64,000 nt of DNA from Lichina pygmaea. Its lineage: Eukaryota; Ascomycota; Lichinomycetes; Lichinales; Lichinaceae. Under the pieces are notes generated by a model that saw only the letters and a program-made list of their open reading frames with translations, ran no database searches and was not told the origin of the DNA. Made by a program: the position numbers and the translations under genes. Location of the stretch: contig OY730174.1 of NCBI GenBank assembly GCA_963422465.1, forward strand, positions 682,001 to 746,000. Reading direction: 5' to 3'. Each line of letters starts with the position of its first letter. Positions within the stretch are counted from its first letter, which is position 1. Positions 47,838-60,869 of the stretch are shown here, in pieces.

Positions 47838-50800
47838 CTAGTTCCGGCCTTCGGCGGTGCCGTTGCCATTCCCATTTCCATTGCCTTCAGGCTCATGCTC
47901 GCGCTCTCGTCTGGACCTGAGCTCCTCGTCTCCCTTGTCGGATTGCTCCTTCTTACTCGCCGTGCCGACTACTTCTACATGCTCCTGTTGTTGCTGCTGC
48001 TGCTCCTGCTGTTGTTCCTGCTGCGATGGTTGCTCCTGTTGCGATGATTGCCAAGTGTGCTCGCTCAACCTCAGCAGGTGATCGTTGAGAGCCCGATTGG
48101 CCTGCAGGGCCGCCTCGCGACGGTCGCTCGAGAGAGCTTCCGAGTAGCACAGCTCCATGAGGAATTTCAGCTCCTCGTGTCTGAACCGAACTCTGCGTTC
48201 GCCGGGCTGAGCGTCGTGCCCGCTGCTGCCGCTGCCGGCGTCTTCTTTCGCGCGCGCGACAATGGCGTCCGCTCCGGCGATGAAGAGACCAAAGTACTGT
48301 GCGCTGCGCGTCAGATCCATCATCTCTGGTTCAATGTTCTTGAGGTTCTGCCGCAGCACGAGCATGTTCAGCTGCATCCGCTCGCACCCGTACACGTTCA
48401 TCGCCTTGATCCGCGGTGCGTTGGCTACGAGGAGGTGGTCGACGAGAAGCGTCAGACCCGTCGTGACGAATCTAAGGCAGTTCTCGTCAGTCTTTGGGCC
48501 GATAGAGAGCGGCGATGGGTCGCGCGCGCTGTGTTGCGGAGCTGCCACCAACCTGTGTTCCTGCGGCCGTAGATACGTGATCAAGTCTTCGTCGAACCCG
48601 ACCAGATCGGCGTTGACGTTCAGCACCGCCTGGTCTGGCTCGTTGCTGGCTTGTTCGAGCACGTAGTTGCCCCGAAGAGACTCGATGATCTGAAGAATGA
48701 CCTCACATCTGATCTCCATGTGAAGGGTGAAGAGCACGCTTGCGGCCAGTTCGAGGTACGAGGCAACAACAGCGTCGAACGTGCTGCTGAGATCAGCGTC
48801 TCTGGTAGACCGCACCTCCAGGACACCTGAGACTTACGATACGAGCTCGTCGGTCAACGGGAGATAGACCGGAGACGTCTCTGTCACCGTCTGATTCTGC
48901 TCGTACGACGCCCATCGCCCAGACAGACCTCCTTTGATGGACCCGTGAGCGTCGTCGACCTGCTCATGAACAGCCCTTCGGAGCCGCGACAGCTTGCCTG
49001 AAAGCCATTTCTGCGACGGTTAGTTGCGTCTCTCCTAGGGATGTCTCGCCGACTAACCATGCTAGTGTAGAGGATACACAGCGACATGATCGCCTTGCGA
49101 TCGGAGATGACGCTGGCCGCCTCCAACGGAGTCTCGTGGGTCAGGTTGATGAGCAGACCAGTTTCCTAAGCAGCCAACATGAGCCAGGCAGCCTCTCTCG
49201 ATCGCTGCAGGAAGCGACTGACCCGCTCCAGCAATTGTCTTTCGGTATCACCCGAACCTGCCCACAGGCGTGAGGTAACTTCCCTGAGGTCGTCGTTTTC
49301 ACTCAGAGAGGCAGCAGCTTTCAGCCGGATCCCGGACTCGGCCTGAGACTGTGCCCTGGTCACAAGCGCTGTGGCATATCAGTCCAGCGATCCCACAGCA
49401 CGGCCATGGAAAATCTCACATTTGTAGAATCCACGGCACTTGTCGTAGTAGGTGACGAGCTGGGCTATGATGGGCTGGGTGAAGGTCTCGTCATGAGGGA
49501 CCGTATCCAGCATCCTGCAGAAGCTGGCGATCAAACTGAAGAAAGCCGTTGTGCCCTATCAGGGTCAGCGACATGCAGCACAAGTGTGCTCGGGAGCACC
49601 GCCAACCTTGAACACCGGTCTCTTGGCCACAGTTGCCCATTCCGGATCCATCTGGAACGAGTCGAGCTCGATGAAAATCTGGGCACTGTACTCCGTCACG
49701 GTCTCGTCGACCTGTGGCTGAAAGACGTTGACCAGGAATTCATCGAGAAAGGACGTCAGGCTGTTAGAAGCAATGTCCAGCCTACTACGAATGAGCAGAG
49801 ACGCGCAGCTTCCGAGGTATCAGGGCTTACCCGGGTGGCACAATCTCGGCCAGACGTCGAATGAACGACAACGACGGCCGCAAGAGAAAGCCCATGTTAA
49901 ACACACTGGGCTCCACCAAGAGCTTGTGCCCAGTTGCGGACACATCGACGTGAGCATTTCCATCGCCGCCTGCCGTGCCAGCCGGACGCCTAAACTCGGA
50001 GACCAGACCGGGAACCGAGACCCTGAGGATGTTGTTCAGCTCACTTTCAGCCACAGCCAAGTCGGTCGAGGCCGGGTCGATGCTTGAGAATTTGAAAAGC
50101 ATCTGGTACGTGTGAGAAATCCTTGTGATTATAGGGGAAAGTCTAGCTCGAGCCAACCTTTGATTTATCCCGTGGTCCCCGTCTGAAGACGCTCCCTCCG
50201 CCCGGCTGTATCTGTCCGAGGCGGAAAGCGTTGTGGACCTCGCTCGCGAGGTAGTCGTGAAGTATCGTGCGCATCTGGCCTGTCAGAGGAGGAAAGGGCC
50301 ATCTCTGGGATCCGGGCTCACCTCATTCTGATACAGCTTCCAAAGCTCATTGAAGCTGCCCGTCAACGAAGCATTGCTGACTTCTTCGCGCCTGAGGATA
50401 CCCTCGATGATATCATGAAGAACTCTGTGGCTCTCGGCAATCGCCTCAAACTTGGAGTAGAGCGTGGTCAGGAGATCTGATATGATAGTCTCTCGGACTT
50501 CGACGTCTTGAGACTCGAAGGTAGGTGCGCCTTTATCTTTGCCCGGTGATGGTCGCACCAGATTCCGATGTTGCTGTTCGATCTCGGTGTTGGTCCTGTC
50601 CACCAGGCGGAAGAGCTCGGTGGGCAGCCGCTGCTCGATACTCTCAACTGCCACATCGAGCCGACCCAGCTTGTTGAACGACTCCAGCAGCAGCTGAATG
50701 TAGCTGAAATTGTCCACTTCTGGATGTCGAGCCATGTCATCGACCATCTTAGAGAAAAGTCAGTACGGCGGCCTAGAAAAAGTAGGGCAGCACTCACCGG

Positions 50801-52274
50801 AGATGAGAGATCTAGATTTTCCAGAAAGACGTTCACGAGTCTGGTCGTTGAGAGCGCTAATGAAAATGGTCAGAGCAGGTTTTGCATGAATAGATGAATC
50901 GACTGACCAGCCACGGCTGGATCCTCCGTGCCGCTGCTGTGGCCGGCAGGTATGCCAAACACGCTGGATCTCCATCGTTCGTGGGAATAAGGCGACCTGA
51001 GGTAAAGGTGGCTATGCAGCTCCTCTACTAGGATATCTACGAGGGACTAGAGGCGATTAGAGAGTGCGATGGTGACATCAGGGCCGTCGTACCGTCTCTT
51101 GGCTGGCCACGTAGGCCTTCGTATCGGCGAGCGCGGAGATGTTCCCAATCTCCGGCGTTTTCGTGATGACGAGCGCGTCATTCAGGACATCGATAGCACC
51201 TAGAAACTTCTTTTCGGAGATCTTGGCCTCAAGGGTCTCGGGTACGGACTGGAGTCTTTCACTAAAGAGCCTATCAGCATCGTGTACCACGAAGAGCTAC
51301 CCGAAGCCGGAAATGAGGAACCATCCAAAGCACAAGACTCCACGCACACTTGACCTAGCGTGTGTAGCATGTCGCTGTAATCCCGAGAAGATGCCCCCAG
51401 TCTCTTGAACTCGGGTTTGGTTGTCGATAGGTTCGCCTTGGCGATGACCAAAGAGTCCCTCAGTATGCGCAGTCGTTGCTGAGAGGCTAGAAGGCTAGCT
51501 TGGATTTTGTGGAACAGTCCGATGGAGTTGCTAAACCCCTGATGATGTTCTGGCAGCAATTAGCTAGCCGGCCATCGCTAGCGAACACGTAGCCCTACCG
51601 TTGACGATGCCTTTGAGTGCTTGCTGCAGATCTTTGTAGGCGTCCAGAAAGTGCCCATCTTGATGTGCACGCCCCAACGAGCTTGAATCCATGAGCTGCA
51701 GCGCAACCTGAACAGGAATGCACTCGCTCTCCGTCATGAAGCTCCATTCTCTTCGAATCAGGTTCAGCACATCTTTCAAGCGAGACAGGTCAGCCTTTTT
51801 TGACGGTCCAGACGCTGGATGAGCCATGGAGATGAACGCCGTGATGGCTTGCGATGGGGAAAAGAGATGCCATCATATATCACCCTGGGGATTTTAGGGT
51901 CGGAGTAGACAATCAAGATGGTGAATGCCCGACACTCACTGCTAACCTTCAAACTGCTGCACTGCCTGTCCCGATCCAGAGCCTTGCTGGGCCGCGTGAA
52001 ACTCCCCTCGTCTAGAGCTGGACTGTCCCTGGCGTCCTCCATCTACGCCATCCGGGCCTCCTTGCCAAAGATCATCGAAGGATTGCTGTCGCGAACCCTG
52101 CGGAGACGGACGATACGATGCGGAACTGCCGTTGCCATCGTAAGGTCCCATGTGACCTCCTCCTCTGCGATCGCGGCCATTACCTCCATTTCTGGCTCCG
52201 TAGTCTTCCTGGTTGCGGCCGTATCGTGGCGAGCTCTGACCGTAGAAGCCATTCACATGGCGGCCGTCTGCCAT
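47838..52274 (-). CDS. SEC8: exocyst complex subunit Sec8
   Basis: Subunit of the octameric exocyst that tethers secretory vesicles to the plasma membrane at growth sites. Fifteen exons: 52274-51947, 51847-51599, 51549-51348, 51261-51093, 51046-50908, 50856-50798, 50747-50322, 50274-50158, 50102-49831, 49784-49607, 49555-49420, 49368-49223, 49165-49058, 49010-48838, 48786-47838. These give 1,216 residues. The Sec8 N-terminal domain reads LNLIRREWSFMTESECIPVQVALQLMDSSSLG across exon 2, then GIVNEHHQGFSNSIGLFHKIQ. Later blocks are LQSVPETLEAKISEKKFLGA, EELHSHLYLRSPY, VFLENLDLSSP, KLYQNEMRTILHDYL and SDRKAIMSLCILYTSM. The N-terminal 100 residues are Gly/Ser/Gln-rich and the C-terminus is Gln-rich then basic-acidic, both unconserved. 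All 14 introns keep phase. The exon 1/2 junction (donor GTTAGC, acceptor AAG) is the least certain. Confidence 0.93.
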
Positions 52275-52771
52275 TGAGCCGAGCTGGTCGAGGATCTCAC
52301 GAGCCTCCTAGTCCCATGATGTTGGTGTTCTAGAGTTGATCATCGTCGATCGATGTATGCTCCATGCGCTCAGACGGCAGTTGGAACGGACTCGTCAACG
52401 CTCAGCGCTCGCAGGAGAGAACGCGGCGGGATATGCCGGATCACGTGTAGGCAAGCATCACGTGGCTGATCACGGTGCCGCTCTGGGAGTACGTACAGCA
52501 GTGAACGAAAGTACAGGACAGGGTACGTAGCACTCAGGACGCTGACTGCTCTCTAAAACAGGTCAAAGACAATAGTAAGCCGTCCATCAAGACACCCTAG
52601 CAGTGTTGGGCGGTGTAGCATTCTGTCGATATAGCAAAGTAAGACACGTCAAGCAAATAATCTAGAAGGCTGAGAGATTGTCGTGATGCCCTCCGGGTGA
52701 GCTATTGGAGTTCTGGGCGTGAGCAGTACCAGGGGTAATACAGCCCAAGGTTTAGGAATAGGAATCATGGA
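52275..52771. promoter_or_regulatory. SEC8 promoter region with paired CACGTG sites
   Basis: About 500 bp between the SEC8 start and the 3' end of the aminopeptidase gene. CACGTG occurs twice, at 52442-52447 and 52459-52464, 168-190 bp upstream of the SEC8 ATG. These are possible bHLH (Cbf1-like) sites. Nothing else is recognised. Confidence 0.45.
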
Positions 52772-55184
52772 TCAGAACGGCTGTGTCTCTCTCTCCAGCC
52801 ATTTTGCCGCTAGGCTGCCAGGCTCGAAGAAACTCTTCGTCTTCGCAAGCACTTCCGCATGATAGCTGTTCAGCCAACCCTTCTCGATATCCGTGAGCAG
52901 ATTCGTATCGATGAGCTTGCGGCACATTGGCACCACGGTGGCATGCTCGAAACCTAGAAATGGTTTGTCACCAAAGGTATACTTCGTCTCCACCTCCTTG
53001 ACGATGATAACATCTGCTAGCTATCAGCAATGTCCGGAGTAACTTCCAGAAAAGTGACACATACTCTCTATGCGGATACCGAAGGACCCGTCCTCGTAGT
53101 ATCCAGGCTCTGAGAGACGTCAGCGAAGTCCGGGCGTGATTGTAGGGGGGATGAAAGTACCGTCAGAGACTACATTGCCAGGAGCCAGAGGGACCTCGGC
53201 GTACTGAACTCGGGTCCCGATACCGATTGGGCCTTCGTGCACATTCTGTAGCCGGTGAGTCTCCCCCGCAGCCGCGGCGCAAGCAATTGGGACTCACCAG
53301 ATATGAGCCAACGCCATGCCCAGTGCCATGTCTGTAGTCCAGTCCCTCGTGCCAGAGAAACTGGCGGGCCAGAGTATCAAGCGCCAGACCTTTGACCCCT
53401 CTCGGAAACACTGAACGATCCAACGCGATGTTTCCCTTCAGCACCAACGTATAGGTCTTTCGTTCCATTTCCGTCGGTTCCAGAAAGTGCACCGTCCTAG
53501 TCGTGTCAGTCGTCCCATCGAGATACTGCGCACCGGAGTCGCAGAGATAGACCTCCTTGGGGTCGAGCGTTGCACAGCTGTGTGGTTCCGGATGGTAGTG
53601 GATGACGGCAGCATTGGCCCCTGTCGCGGAGATGGTCGCAAATGACAAGCCGACAAAGAGATTGTGCTTTCTGCTTTGCCGTTAAAAGTGCGAATCTGAT
53701 AAGACGGCGAGAAACCTACGATCGAATCTTCTCCAGCTGATCGGCGGCTTGGACCTCGTCAAGCTTCGTGCGCTTCACGACGAGTTCGGCCTCGAGCCAG
53801 GCGAAAAACTCGATAAGAGCTGCCCCGTCGCGGGTGTGACAGGCTTTCATCCCCGCAATCTCCGTCTCGTTCTTGACGGCCTTGGCATCGCCAACGGGAC
53901 TTCGAACCTCTTCCACTTTCTCTTCGCCGCCCAGCGACTCCGCCAGAGCCCAGGACGCTGTTGTCGGTAGCAGAAACTTCGGCTTGGGGCTTGGAGGAGT
54001 CTCTCTGTCGACATTTTTCGGATTCAGCAGCGATTCGCTGAGCTGCTGGGTCTCTTCGAATATGCTGAGGTACGGACGGATCTTGACGGTCTCGCCCAGA
54101 TGCGAGCGCTCTTCTTGGGTCAACTTTGCCGAGTCGATGTAGAGGCTGGCGCCTGTGGCAGTCACGACCGCGTACGAATAGAAGACTGGATTGTACGGGA
54201 TGCTGGCAGAAGGAGAATTTAGCAAGCCACATGGTAGGGGGCCAGCAGGGTGACGCTCACTCGCTGCCTCTCAAATTAAACAGCCATGCTATTTCATCCA
54301 GCATGCCTTGGATCAACATCAGTCAGCAGGCTTCCTGGAGCACTTCTCTGGTGCCACTTGACGAGAGCGGTTGCATACTGAAGACGATCCCGGCACTTTT
54401 GGACTTGGCCAGTTCCTTGCGAAGATCATCCAGCTTCTCCTCATACCGTTTCCCGGCGTACTCGAGGCCCAGGACTTTCACCCTGTTGCTTGGTCGGGCG
54501 GGCCGGTCATCGCCCCAGACAATGTCGACCAAATTCTCTCGCAGCGGAACCAGACCCTTGCCACCCTTCTTGACGATCCTCTCGTTGATCTTCCGCGCAT
54601 CAGCTTGAACACGTCAGGATCAAGCCATCTACACATTCTCTGGTGCCCCACTCACGAGCAGTGATCAGCGAGGGATCTACCCCCACCGTCCCGCCATTCT
54701 GGGCTTGCTCGGCCGTCCTGCACCGGTGGTTCAGCAGCAATCCGCAGTTATGCGAAATGCAACTGGAGCCTACCACTCCTGCCATGTCGGCACGTCCGGC
54801 AGCCCTTGTCTCAAGAGTGTCCAATTGCTGTCCAGCTGCTTTTCTGCCTGGTTGAAGTAGCGTCCATCGGTGGCCAGGGATGCTTTGTCGTGGCTGACTA
54901 CCGCATAGCCAGCGGAACCAGAGAAGCCGCAGATGAATTCTCGTCGTGGTCAGCTGAAGCCCGCGAAGCCCGGGGTCTGGCCGGAAATGCTTACCCCTTC
55001 GAGCATCACAAGGGGCCACATACTCGGACTGGTGACTGTCTTCGGTTGGCACAACTGCCGGTGCGTCAGTAGCTGCATTTGATGTCGTGCTCGAAGTAGA
55101 GGTAATACTGTACACGTCCACCTTGTGCTCCCTCATCAGGGTCCGGAGATGCTCCAATCGTTTGCCGGTATCAATCTTCTCCAT
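52772..55184 (-). CDS. ampp: Xaa-Pro aminopeptidase P (M24B metallopeptidase)
   Basis: Removes N-terminal residues that precede proline, using two Mn ions. Eleven exons: 55184-55109, 55054-54995, 54939-54774, 54717-54656, 54603-54379, 54306-54261, 54202-53720, 53670-53298, 53245-53161, 53109-53065, 53013-52772. These give 620 residues, the usual size. N-terminal creatinase-like domains carry [19 protein letters not shown] and [15 protein letters not shown]. The catalytic domain has the metal ligands in [34 protein letters not shown] and the Glu-bearing [16 protein letters not shown]. The ATG at 55184 ([14 protein letters not shown]) gives the standard cytosolic enzyme. An in-frame ATG at 55364 would add 60 residues resembling a mitochondrial presequence. 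Heavy intron load, all phases consistent. It shares an upstream region with the karyopherin gene. Confidence 0.94.
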
Positions 55185-55784
55185 GGCGGACGACGAAGAG
55201 CTCGAGTAGGGCTTATCAAGGCGCAGGTAATACCAGGAGCGGGGGGTGCATGAACGCTCGGTCTCACGGGCAAGTGGGCCTTGGTATGTGCGAGCGAATA
55301 TAGCTGTCACTATGCCTGGACCTGGGACAAGCTTCCTCTGCAGAAGCTGGAAGGCGAGTCTCATGAACGTGCGTGCTCCGGCTTGTTTTGCTGCGCTGGG
55401 AAAGACGACGAGCGCTGTCTGGTCGTTAGCATGGTCCTGCAGGTCGCGCACTTGGTGAAACAGAACGAACTTCTATTCTCGGCCGTGACGACTACCGGTA
55501 ACTCGTTCGAAATAGCCTGTTGTAGACGACTCGGACCTCAATTCGAGCCCCTAGCAAACATGCAAGATGAAAGGCAGACGCTGCTCTGCTGTACGTCAAA
55601 GGCCAAATGTTCCTTCATTTATAGGCACAGCCCAATGGTCAAAGCAACGCTCTTGCAACACGAATTCTGGGAGCCAACTCGCGGATCGCACGATAAATTC
55701 CACCATCACGCTCGGCATAATGTCTGCCATATGTGTGATCTAAACAGGGCTCACCTACGAACGTGAGAAAGCAAGACACAGAGA
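55185..55784. promoter_or_regulatory. divergent promoter between AMPP and KAP122-like genes
   Basis: 600 bp between the two start codons, 420 bp if the upstream AMPP start is used. No clear TATA box or known site stands out. Confidence 0.4.
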
Positions 55785-58700
55785 ATGTCGGGACTAGTCG
55801 AGACAGCATCATCCATGGCTGAAGTGGAGCAGGTATGTGCTGCTATGTCTCGATCGATACGTTGCGCGCAAGTTGACACATTTCTAGCTGATCCGAAGGC
55901 TGTACCTGCCTGGATCCCCTGCAGAGATAGCCAGGATCCAGGAAACGCTCCAGACGCTACAGAAATCATCAGATGGCTGGCAGTTGGCCGATGCTCTGCT
56001 CGGAAGCAACGACGAGAAGGTCCGCTTCTTCGGCGCATTGACCTTCACGGTCAAGTTGAATGCAGACTGGTAACTCCAAGCATCCCCCTCTCTATACCAG
56101 ACAGCGCTCAGTCGTGTGTGCAGGGAGACTCTAGACAGCGGAGCAGCCCAGACCATTCTGTATCGACTTCTGCAACATTTGATCCGTCTAACGTCTAGTT
56201 GCGAGGGACAGTTAGTGACCAAGAAGCTGATTTCGACCCTGGTGGTGTCCTTCCTGCGCTTTCCATCACAATGGAGCCACAGCATCCGACATGTTGCCGC
56301 TTGTTTTGCGAAAGACGAGGTTGTACCGTTAGACCCTTCGGGCCAGCTGTCACCGTTGGACACGGTCCGGAGCCAGATGAGCAGCGATCAGGTCACGGCA
56401 GCTCTTTGGTTCGCCGGAATGCTTGCCGAAGAAGTAGGGAAGACGGATTCCGGGAGCATCAAGGAGTCAGTCTCAGCTGCTGCCTCCAAGAATGCTGTTG
56501 TCGTTCTGGAAAAGCTGACAGCAGGTGCTGTAGCTATAAGTATCACGAGATCATGATGCTCAACGTCGAGGATGCTGTCGGGCTGATACGGTACGCACTC
56601 GAGCACGTTCATAGCGAGCTTGCCGGCGAAGAGAGGACAGCAAAGATGACGAATGAAGCAATCAAGTGTTTCCAGGTAGCCTCCCTCGCTGCGTCGCCAG
56701 ATTGGCCTTGATCGCTGCTCACGATCGATAGTCTTGGGTCTTTTATTCCCAACGGGTGTCGACCGAGTCGAGCGCCAGGATGGAGTCTCTGGCTTCTCTT
56801 ACCCAGCAAGCCTTGTCCTGCGTAGTGGTCGAAGCTCTGTTTGACACGACGGTCGAGCTCTTGATAGATATACTCACCAACTATCCATCTTTTCTTACCG
56901 CTAACGACCTTGCTGCGTTGTCTTGTCTGTTACGAAGCCCATGGGCGCAAGCATGGATGGCCAGGTTACAGAAGGGCGATTTCTCGTTTGAGCCACTCCA
57001 GTTTGGACGACTGCTGCTTGCGTTTGGGGACGCCACTCTCCAGGATTTCGCAACCCATCCGGACCGCGAGGACTCTGGACATCTCATGGCCATGCTGCAC
57101 GCACTTCTGACTTGCGAGGGACTGGCAGTCGCCGAAGACGAAATATGCGTGCTGGCTCTGGAGTTCTGGTCCGCTCTTGTCGAATTCGCCGTCTGCGCCC
57201 TCTTCGACGAGGCCGAAGATGTGACTTTGTGGCTGGACAACACGCGAGGGCACATCGTGCAGGTGATCCAAGAGTGCTGGCGGAAGATCCGCATATCAGA
57301 CTTGAACGAGGTAACGACCTGGGATGCCGATTTTCGAGCTGGATTCAAAGATTTCAGAAAGGATGTAGCCGACCTCCTCCAGTCGTCATACGCCTTGTTA
57401 GGATCGAGAATCTTTCAGATGTTCGTGGACATCTCGTTCGTCTCACTCCGCAATCACGTGTGGGAAGATCTCGAGGCGACAATGTTCTGTCTCGACGCGT
57501 TGAGCGACTGCATGGTGGAAGGTCAAGAAGAGGAGAGACAAGTCGGACGGCTCTTGGACTCGCCAGAGTTTCTGTCGTCGTTGGACCTCAACCGGGGCGC
57601 TCCGCTGAAGCTCAGCCGCGCGATGGTGGACACTCTTGGTCACTATGCGGTCTACTTCGAAGGACACACGAACCACCTGGCTGCTCCTCTGCGCTTCCTG
57701 TTTCAGTGTCTCGAAGTGGCGACCTTGGCAGCCGAGGCATCCAGGTCCATCGGCTCGTTATGTGGGTTATGTCGGCAGGTGCTCACCTCCGAGGTCGAAG
57801 CGTTCATCAACCAGTACGAGCGCTTCCAAAACGGAGAAGCGGTCGACGCGTCGACCAAGAACAAGGTGCTCGGAGCGATTGCATGCATAATACAGGCCAG
57901 GGATTCCGACGAGGACAGAGCACGGTATCTGGCGAGGCTGCTCGCGTTCGTGGGACGAGACGTCTACACGTGCCTCAACTACGCGGCCGCGCAGCAGCTG
58001 GCGGAGGCCGAGGAGGCCGGCGTCGTTGCCCTGCAGTCGCTCGCAAGCATCGGCAAAGGCATGCAGGCTCCCGAAGACGTTCCCATCGATCTAGACACGG
58101 ACACAGCTCCTTCAACTTTCTGGAAGCAAGGGGGCGGCGCCCGTCTCCAGAGTCAAATTGTCGGTCTCGTGAACCAGGTCGTCGCGGCATTGCCGCAGAG
58201 CGGACCAATCGTCGAAGCTGCCTGCAGCGTCTTTCGGAGTGGCTTCGCCGAGCACTCTCCCGGACCTTTCGTCTTTCCGACGCAGGTGACGGCTCACTTC
58301 ATCCTGCGAAGCAACTTGGACACGCCACGCCTGAGCTTGATCTTGGCGACGGCCTGCGCCTTGATCAGCTCTCACTCCACGGATTCATCCGCTCGGATCG
58401 ACGAGGAAGCCCGTGCACTTCTGCTTCACGTGGTCGGCCTCATCTATGAACTCAAAGGTATGTCCGGATGATTTTGTACACGTCGACAACTGATCAGCTG
58501 ACTGCAGCAAGAACCGGAGAATGACCCAGAGATTGCTCAAGGCTTCGTCGACCTCATCGCGAGGCTCTTGCATCGCTACATCGATGAGATAAACCGTTTG
58601 CCAAAAGATGTCCTACAGGCCACAGTCCTCTTTGTCCTCAAGTGCCTAGCCGGCCGTGACATTCTCCCGAAACGGTCCGCTGCCAATCTCTGGGTTCGTG

Positions 58701-59267
58701 ATCCCTCGTCCCGGACGCCGGTATCACACGATCGCACCTAGCTGACACGCTGTCTTCGTTTGACGTAGACGTCGTTGCTGGCTCTCCACGGCCAGCCAGA
58801 GCCAGCCCAGTCCGCAATCAACAGCATCATCGATCAACTGGGGCCTCTTCTCGCGGAAACGCTCATGGTCAACTTCGGTGGCAATGCCTCTCGTAGCGAG
58901 CTGGATACGCTCGTTGAGCCGCTCAAGAAGATGGTGTTTCGGCACAGGCTTGCTCGATCCTGGCTCGAGCAAGCTCTCTTCAAGGATACCTTTCCGTCAA
59001 ACAAAGTCGATGGCGATGCGAAAAGGGAGTTTTTGCAGAAGATTATGAGGTAAGTCTTTCTCCATAAATCCGTTGAACGTGTGTTTTCTGGTTCAGTCCC
59101 TTCAACTTGGATGGGCTCTTCATCCAAGCTATGGATCATTCACTTCCATTCAGTTCCATAAGGCTAATTCTCTTTCGCGCAGCCTACGAGGAGCCAAGGG
59201 CACCAATCAAGTTGTCAAAGAATTCTGGGTCGTATGCCGAGGCAGCAGTTTTGCGTACACATCTTGA
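55785..59267 (+). CDS. KAP122: importin-beta family karyopherin, KAP122/importin-13-like
   Basis: Nuclear transport receptor that binds Ran-GTP and nucleoporins. Eight exons (55785-55832, 55888-56069, 56124-56465, 56525-56675, 56732-58457, 58512-58693, 58769-59049, 59183-59267) give 998 residues of helical-repeat sequence. The N-terminal importin domain reads LIRRLYLPGSPAEIARIQETLQ then VRFFGALTFTVKLNADW, followed by SQWSHSIRHVAACF. The C-terminus EFLQKIMRSLRGAKGTNQVVKEFW ending in GSSFAYTS is characteristic of the fungal Kap122/Pdr6 group. Assignment to Kap122 rather than another importin rests on this C-terminus and overall length. The exon 3/4 junction (GT at 56466, AG at 56523-56524) was inferred from frame alone. 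Exon 6 begins after an AAG acceptor. Confidence 0.85.
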
Positions 59268-59420
59268 TGCTTCAGTGCGCACAACAGCCTGAATCAAGAG
59301 AGAGATTGGACGCCGATTTACATTCTCCCGGTGTTTACCGTACAGATAAGCAGCTTTTCCAGACCAACAAAAGGAACCTTTGCTCTCGCCTTTTTCCCAA
59401 ATCTCACGATCTTGTTTCCC

Positions 59421-60317
59421 CTACAGTGACGCAAAGGATGAGAGAGCGAATGTCAGGCCGAAAGACAGCTTGAACCCAACGTGACTCGTCAGCGCCGACC
59501 GCAGATCGACACTGGTCACGTAGCGCTGTAGCGCCCGGTACGGAATGACGTGTATACCTCTCGAGGCGGCGAACTGTGTGAAGATGGGAACAACCAGGAT
59601 CAGCATTCGCGCCGCCGTACTTGCTTCCTCGAGACACCGGACTGGGTACATGAACGGAAGAGGTCTGTCACGTACCTGAACACCGAACAATAGGCATCCA
59701 AGGAGTAGTACTAGGGGTTTCGAGAACGTGCCGACGGCTAAGCCTGCGACGAAACCTGTTCATGTCCATGGGCGAAGATATCAGTCATCTTTTTCTCTCT
59801 GCTCTCTTGCTTGAACCACGGGCGTTACGAGTATCTGCCATTGTCCGGTTCAGACAGATGTAATCCTCCTCCAGTGAATCACGGCAGGATTTACATTCTG
59901 ATTGCAATAAAGCTTGTCGAGCCTGTCATATCCCGATCCCCCCGAAAGAATAGACCAGGACTAACCAATGACGCTCCCACTACTCAGCTCACGATACAAC
60001 GTCGCCCGGCCGGTCTTTGAAGCACCGCTCCTCTGCTTCGTCTTCAGGCCGCCGGACGTGTTACTACTGCTACCTGCGGTCGCCGCCGCACTGCTCCGAC
60101 CATCGCCACTCAACCATGATCCTGCGGCGTATGCTGCGGAATATCCTGAGCTTCCCCCATCGTCGCAGTACAGAATCTTCGAGGACTGTTGTGCCGGCTC
60201 GAGGCCCCTTGGTCGGACAAGAAGGCTGTGCGCCGCGAACGCCGACGTTCCTAGTGTGAGACCGAGCGTGACGGGAGAGAGGAGTATGGACGAGGAGGAG
60301 AAGATGCGCTGCGCCAT
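59421..60317 (-). CDS. fun14: FUN14-family mitochondrial membrane protein
   Basis: Three exons (60317-59966, 59755-59676, 59573-59421) give 194 residues. The N-terminus is Ser-rich with basic residues further on, consistent with mitochondrial targeting. The FUN14 domain begins YRELSSGSVIGFVAGLAVGTFSKPL across the first junction, continues LLLGCLLFGVQFAASRGIHVIPY across the second, and ends FKLSFGLTFALSSFASL. The hydrophobic segments agree with a small multi-span outer-membrane protein. Family members are linked to mitophagy in animals and to mitochondrial membrane function in yeast; the role here is inferred. Intron 1 (210 nt) is long for this window. The 3' end lies 153 bp from the end of the karyopherin gene (convergent). 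Confidence 0.9.
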
Positions 60318-60869
60318 TGTTATTTGCTGGGTGTTGCTATCTCTGGAGCTGCGCTCCCTTAAGGTAGTGCAGTAGCTTCGACGTCGGTTTAAAGACCAAG
60401 GTACTCCGTACATACGTACGTGACGTACAGTATGTAGCGGTACCGAACTTCGTACAAATCGACGGGACTTACTGCACGTGTCGTACAGTACATAGGTACC
60501 TCTTACGACCACAGCTACTGATGATGTCACGAGACAAAAGGATCCCTCTCGGGAGGGAGATGACATAAGCTGACGTCACGTGGGAACACCTCTATTGACT
60601 ACTATACTTTCGCTTACTGTCGGCCCGAGCCGGGCCCCGGATAAACCAGACCGCCGAGCAGACCGCCTCGCTCGACTTCTAGCGGCGGTCTTGAAATATA
60701 CGAGTCATCCGCCGCGAAAGGCTTACTATTGGTATAAATGGCTTGCCCCACCATTCCGTGTATACAACACATCTCTGTCGTTTTTGGATACTCTTAACAG
60801 GAGGAGTCGAGGGAGAGATACGCAGAAGACAAAGTCAGGCTCAGGCTCAGGAGACAGTGACTGCGGAAG
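60318..60869. promoter_or_regulatory. divergent promoter of FUN14 and PDX1 with CRE and E-box overlap
   Basis: TGACGTCA (60571-60578) overlaps TCACGTGGG (60577-60585). A TATAAA lies at 60733-60738, about 130 bp before the PDX1 ATG, with ATTGG just upstream of it. GTAC words cluster at 60404-60500 near the FUN14 side. Confidence 0.5.
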
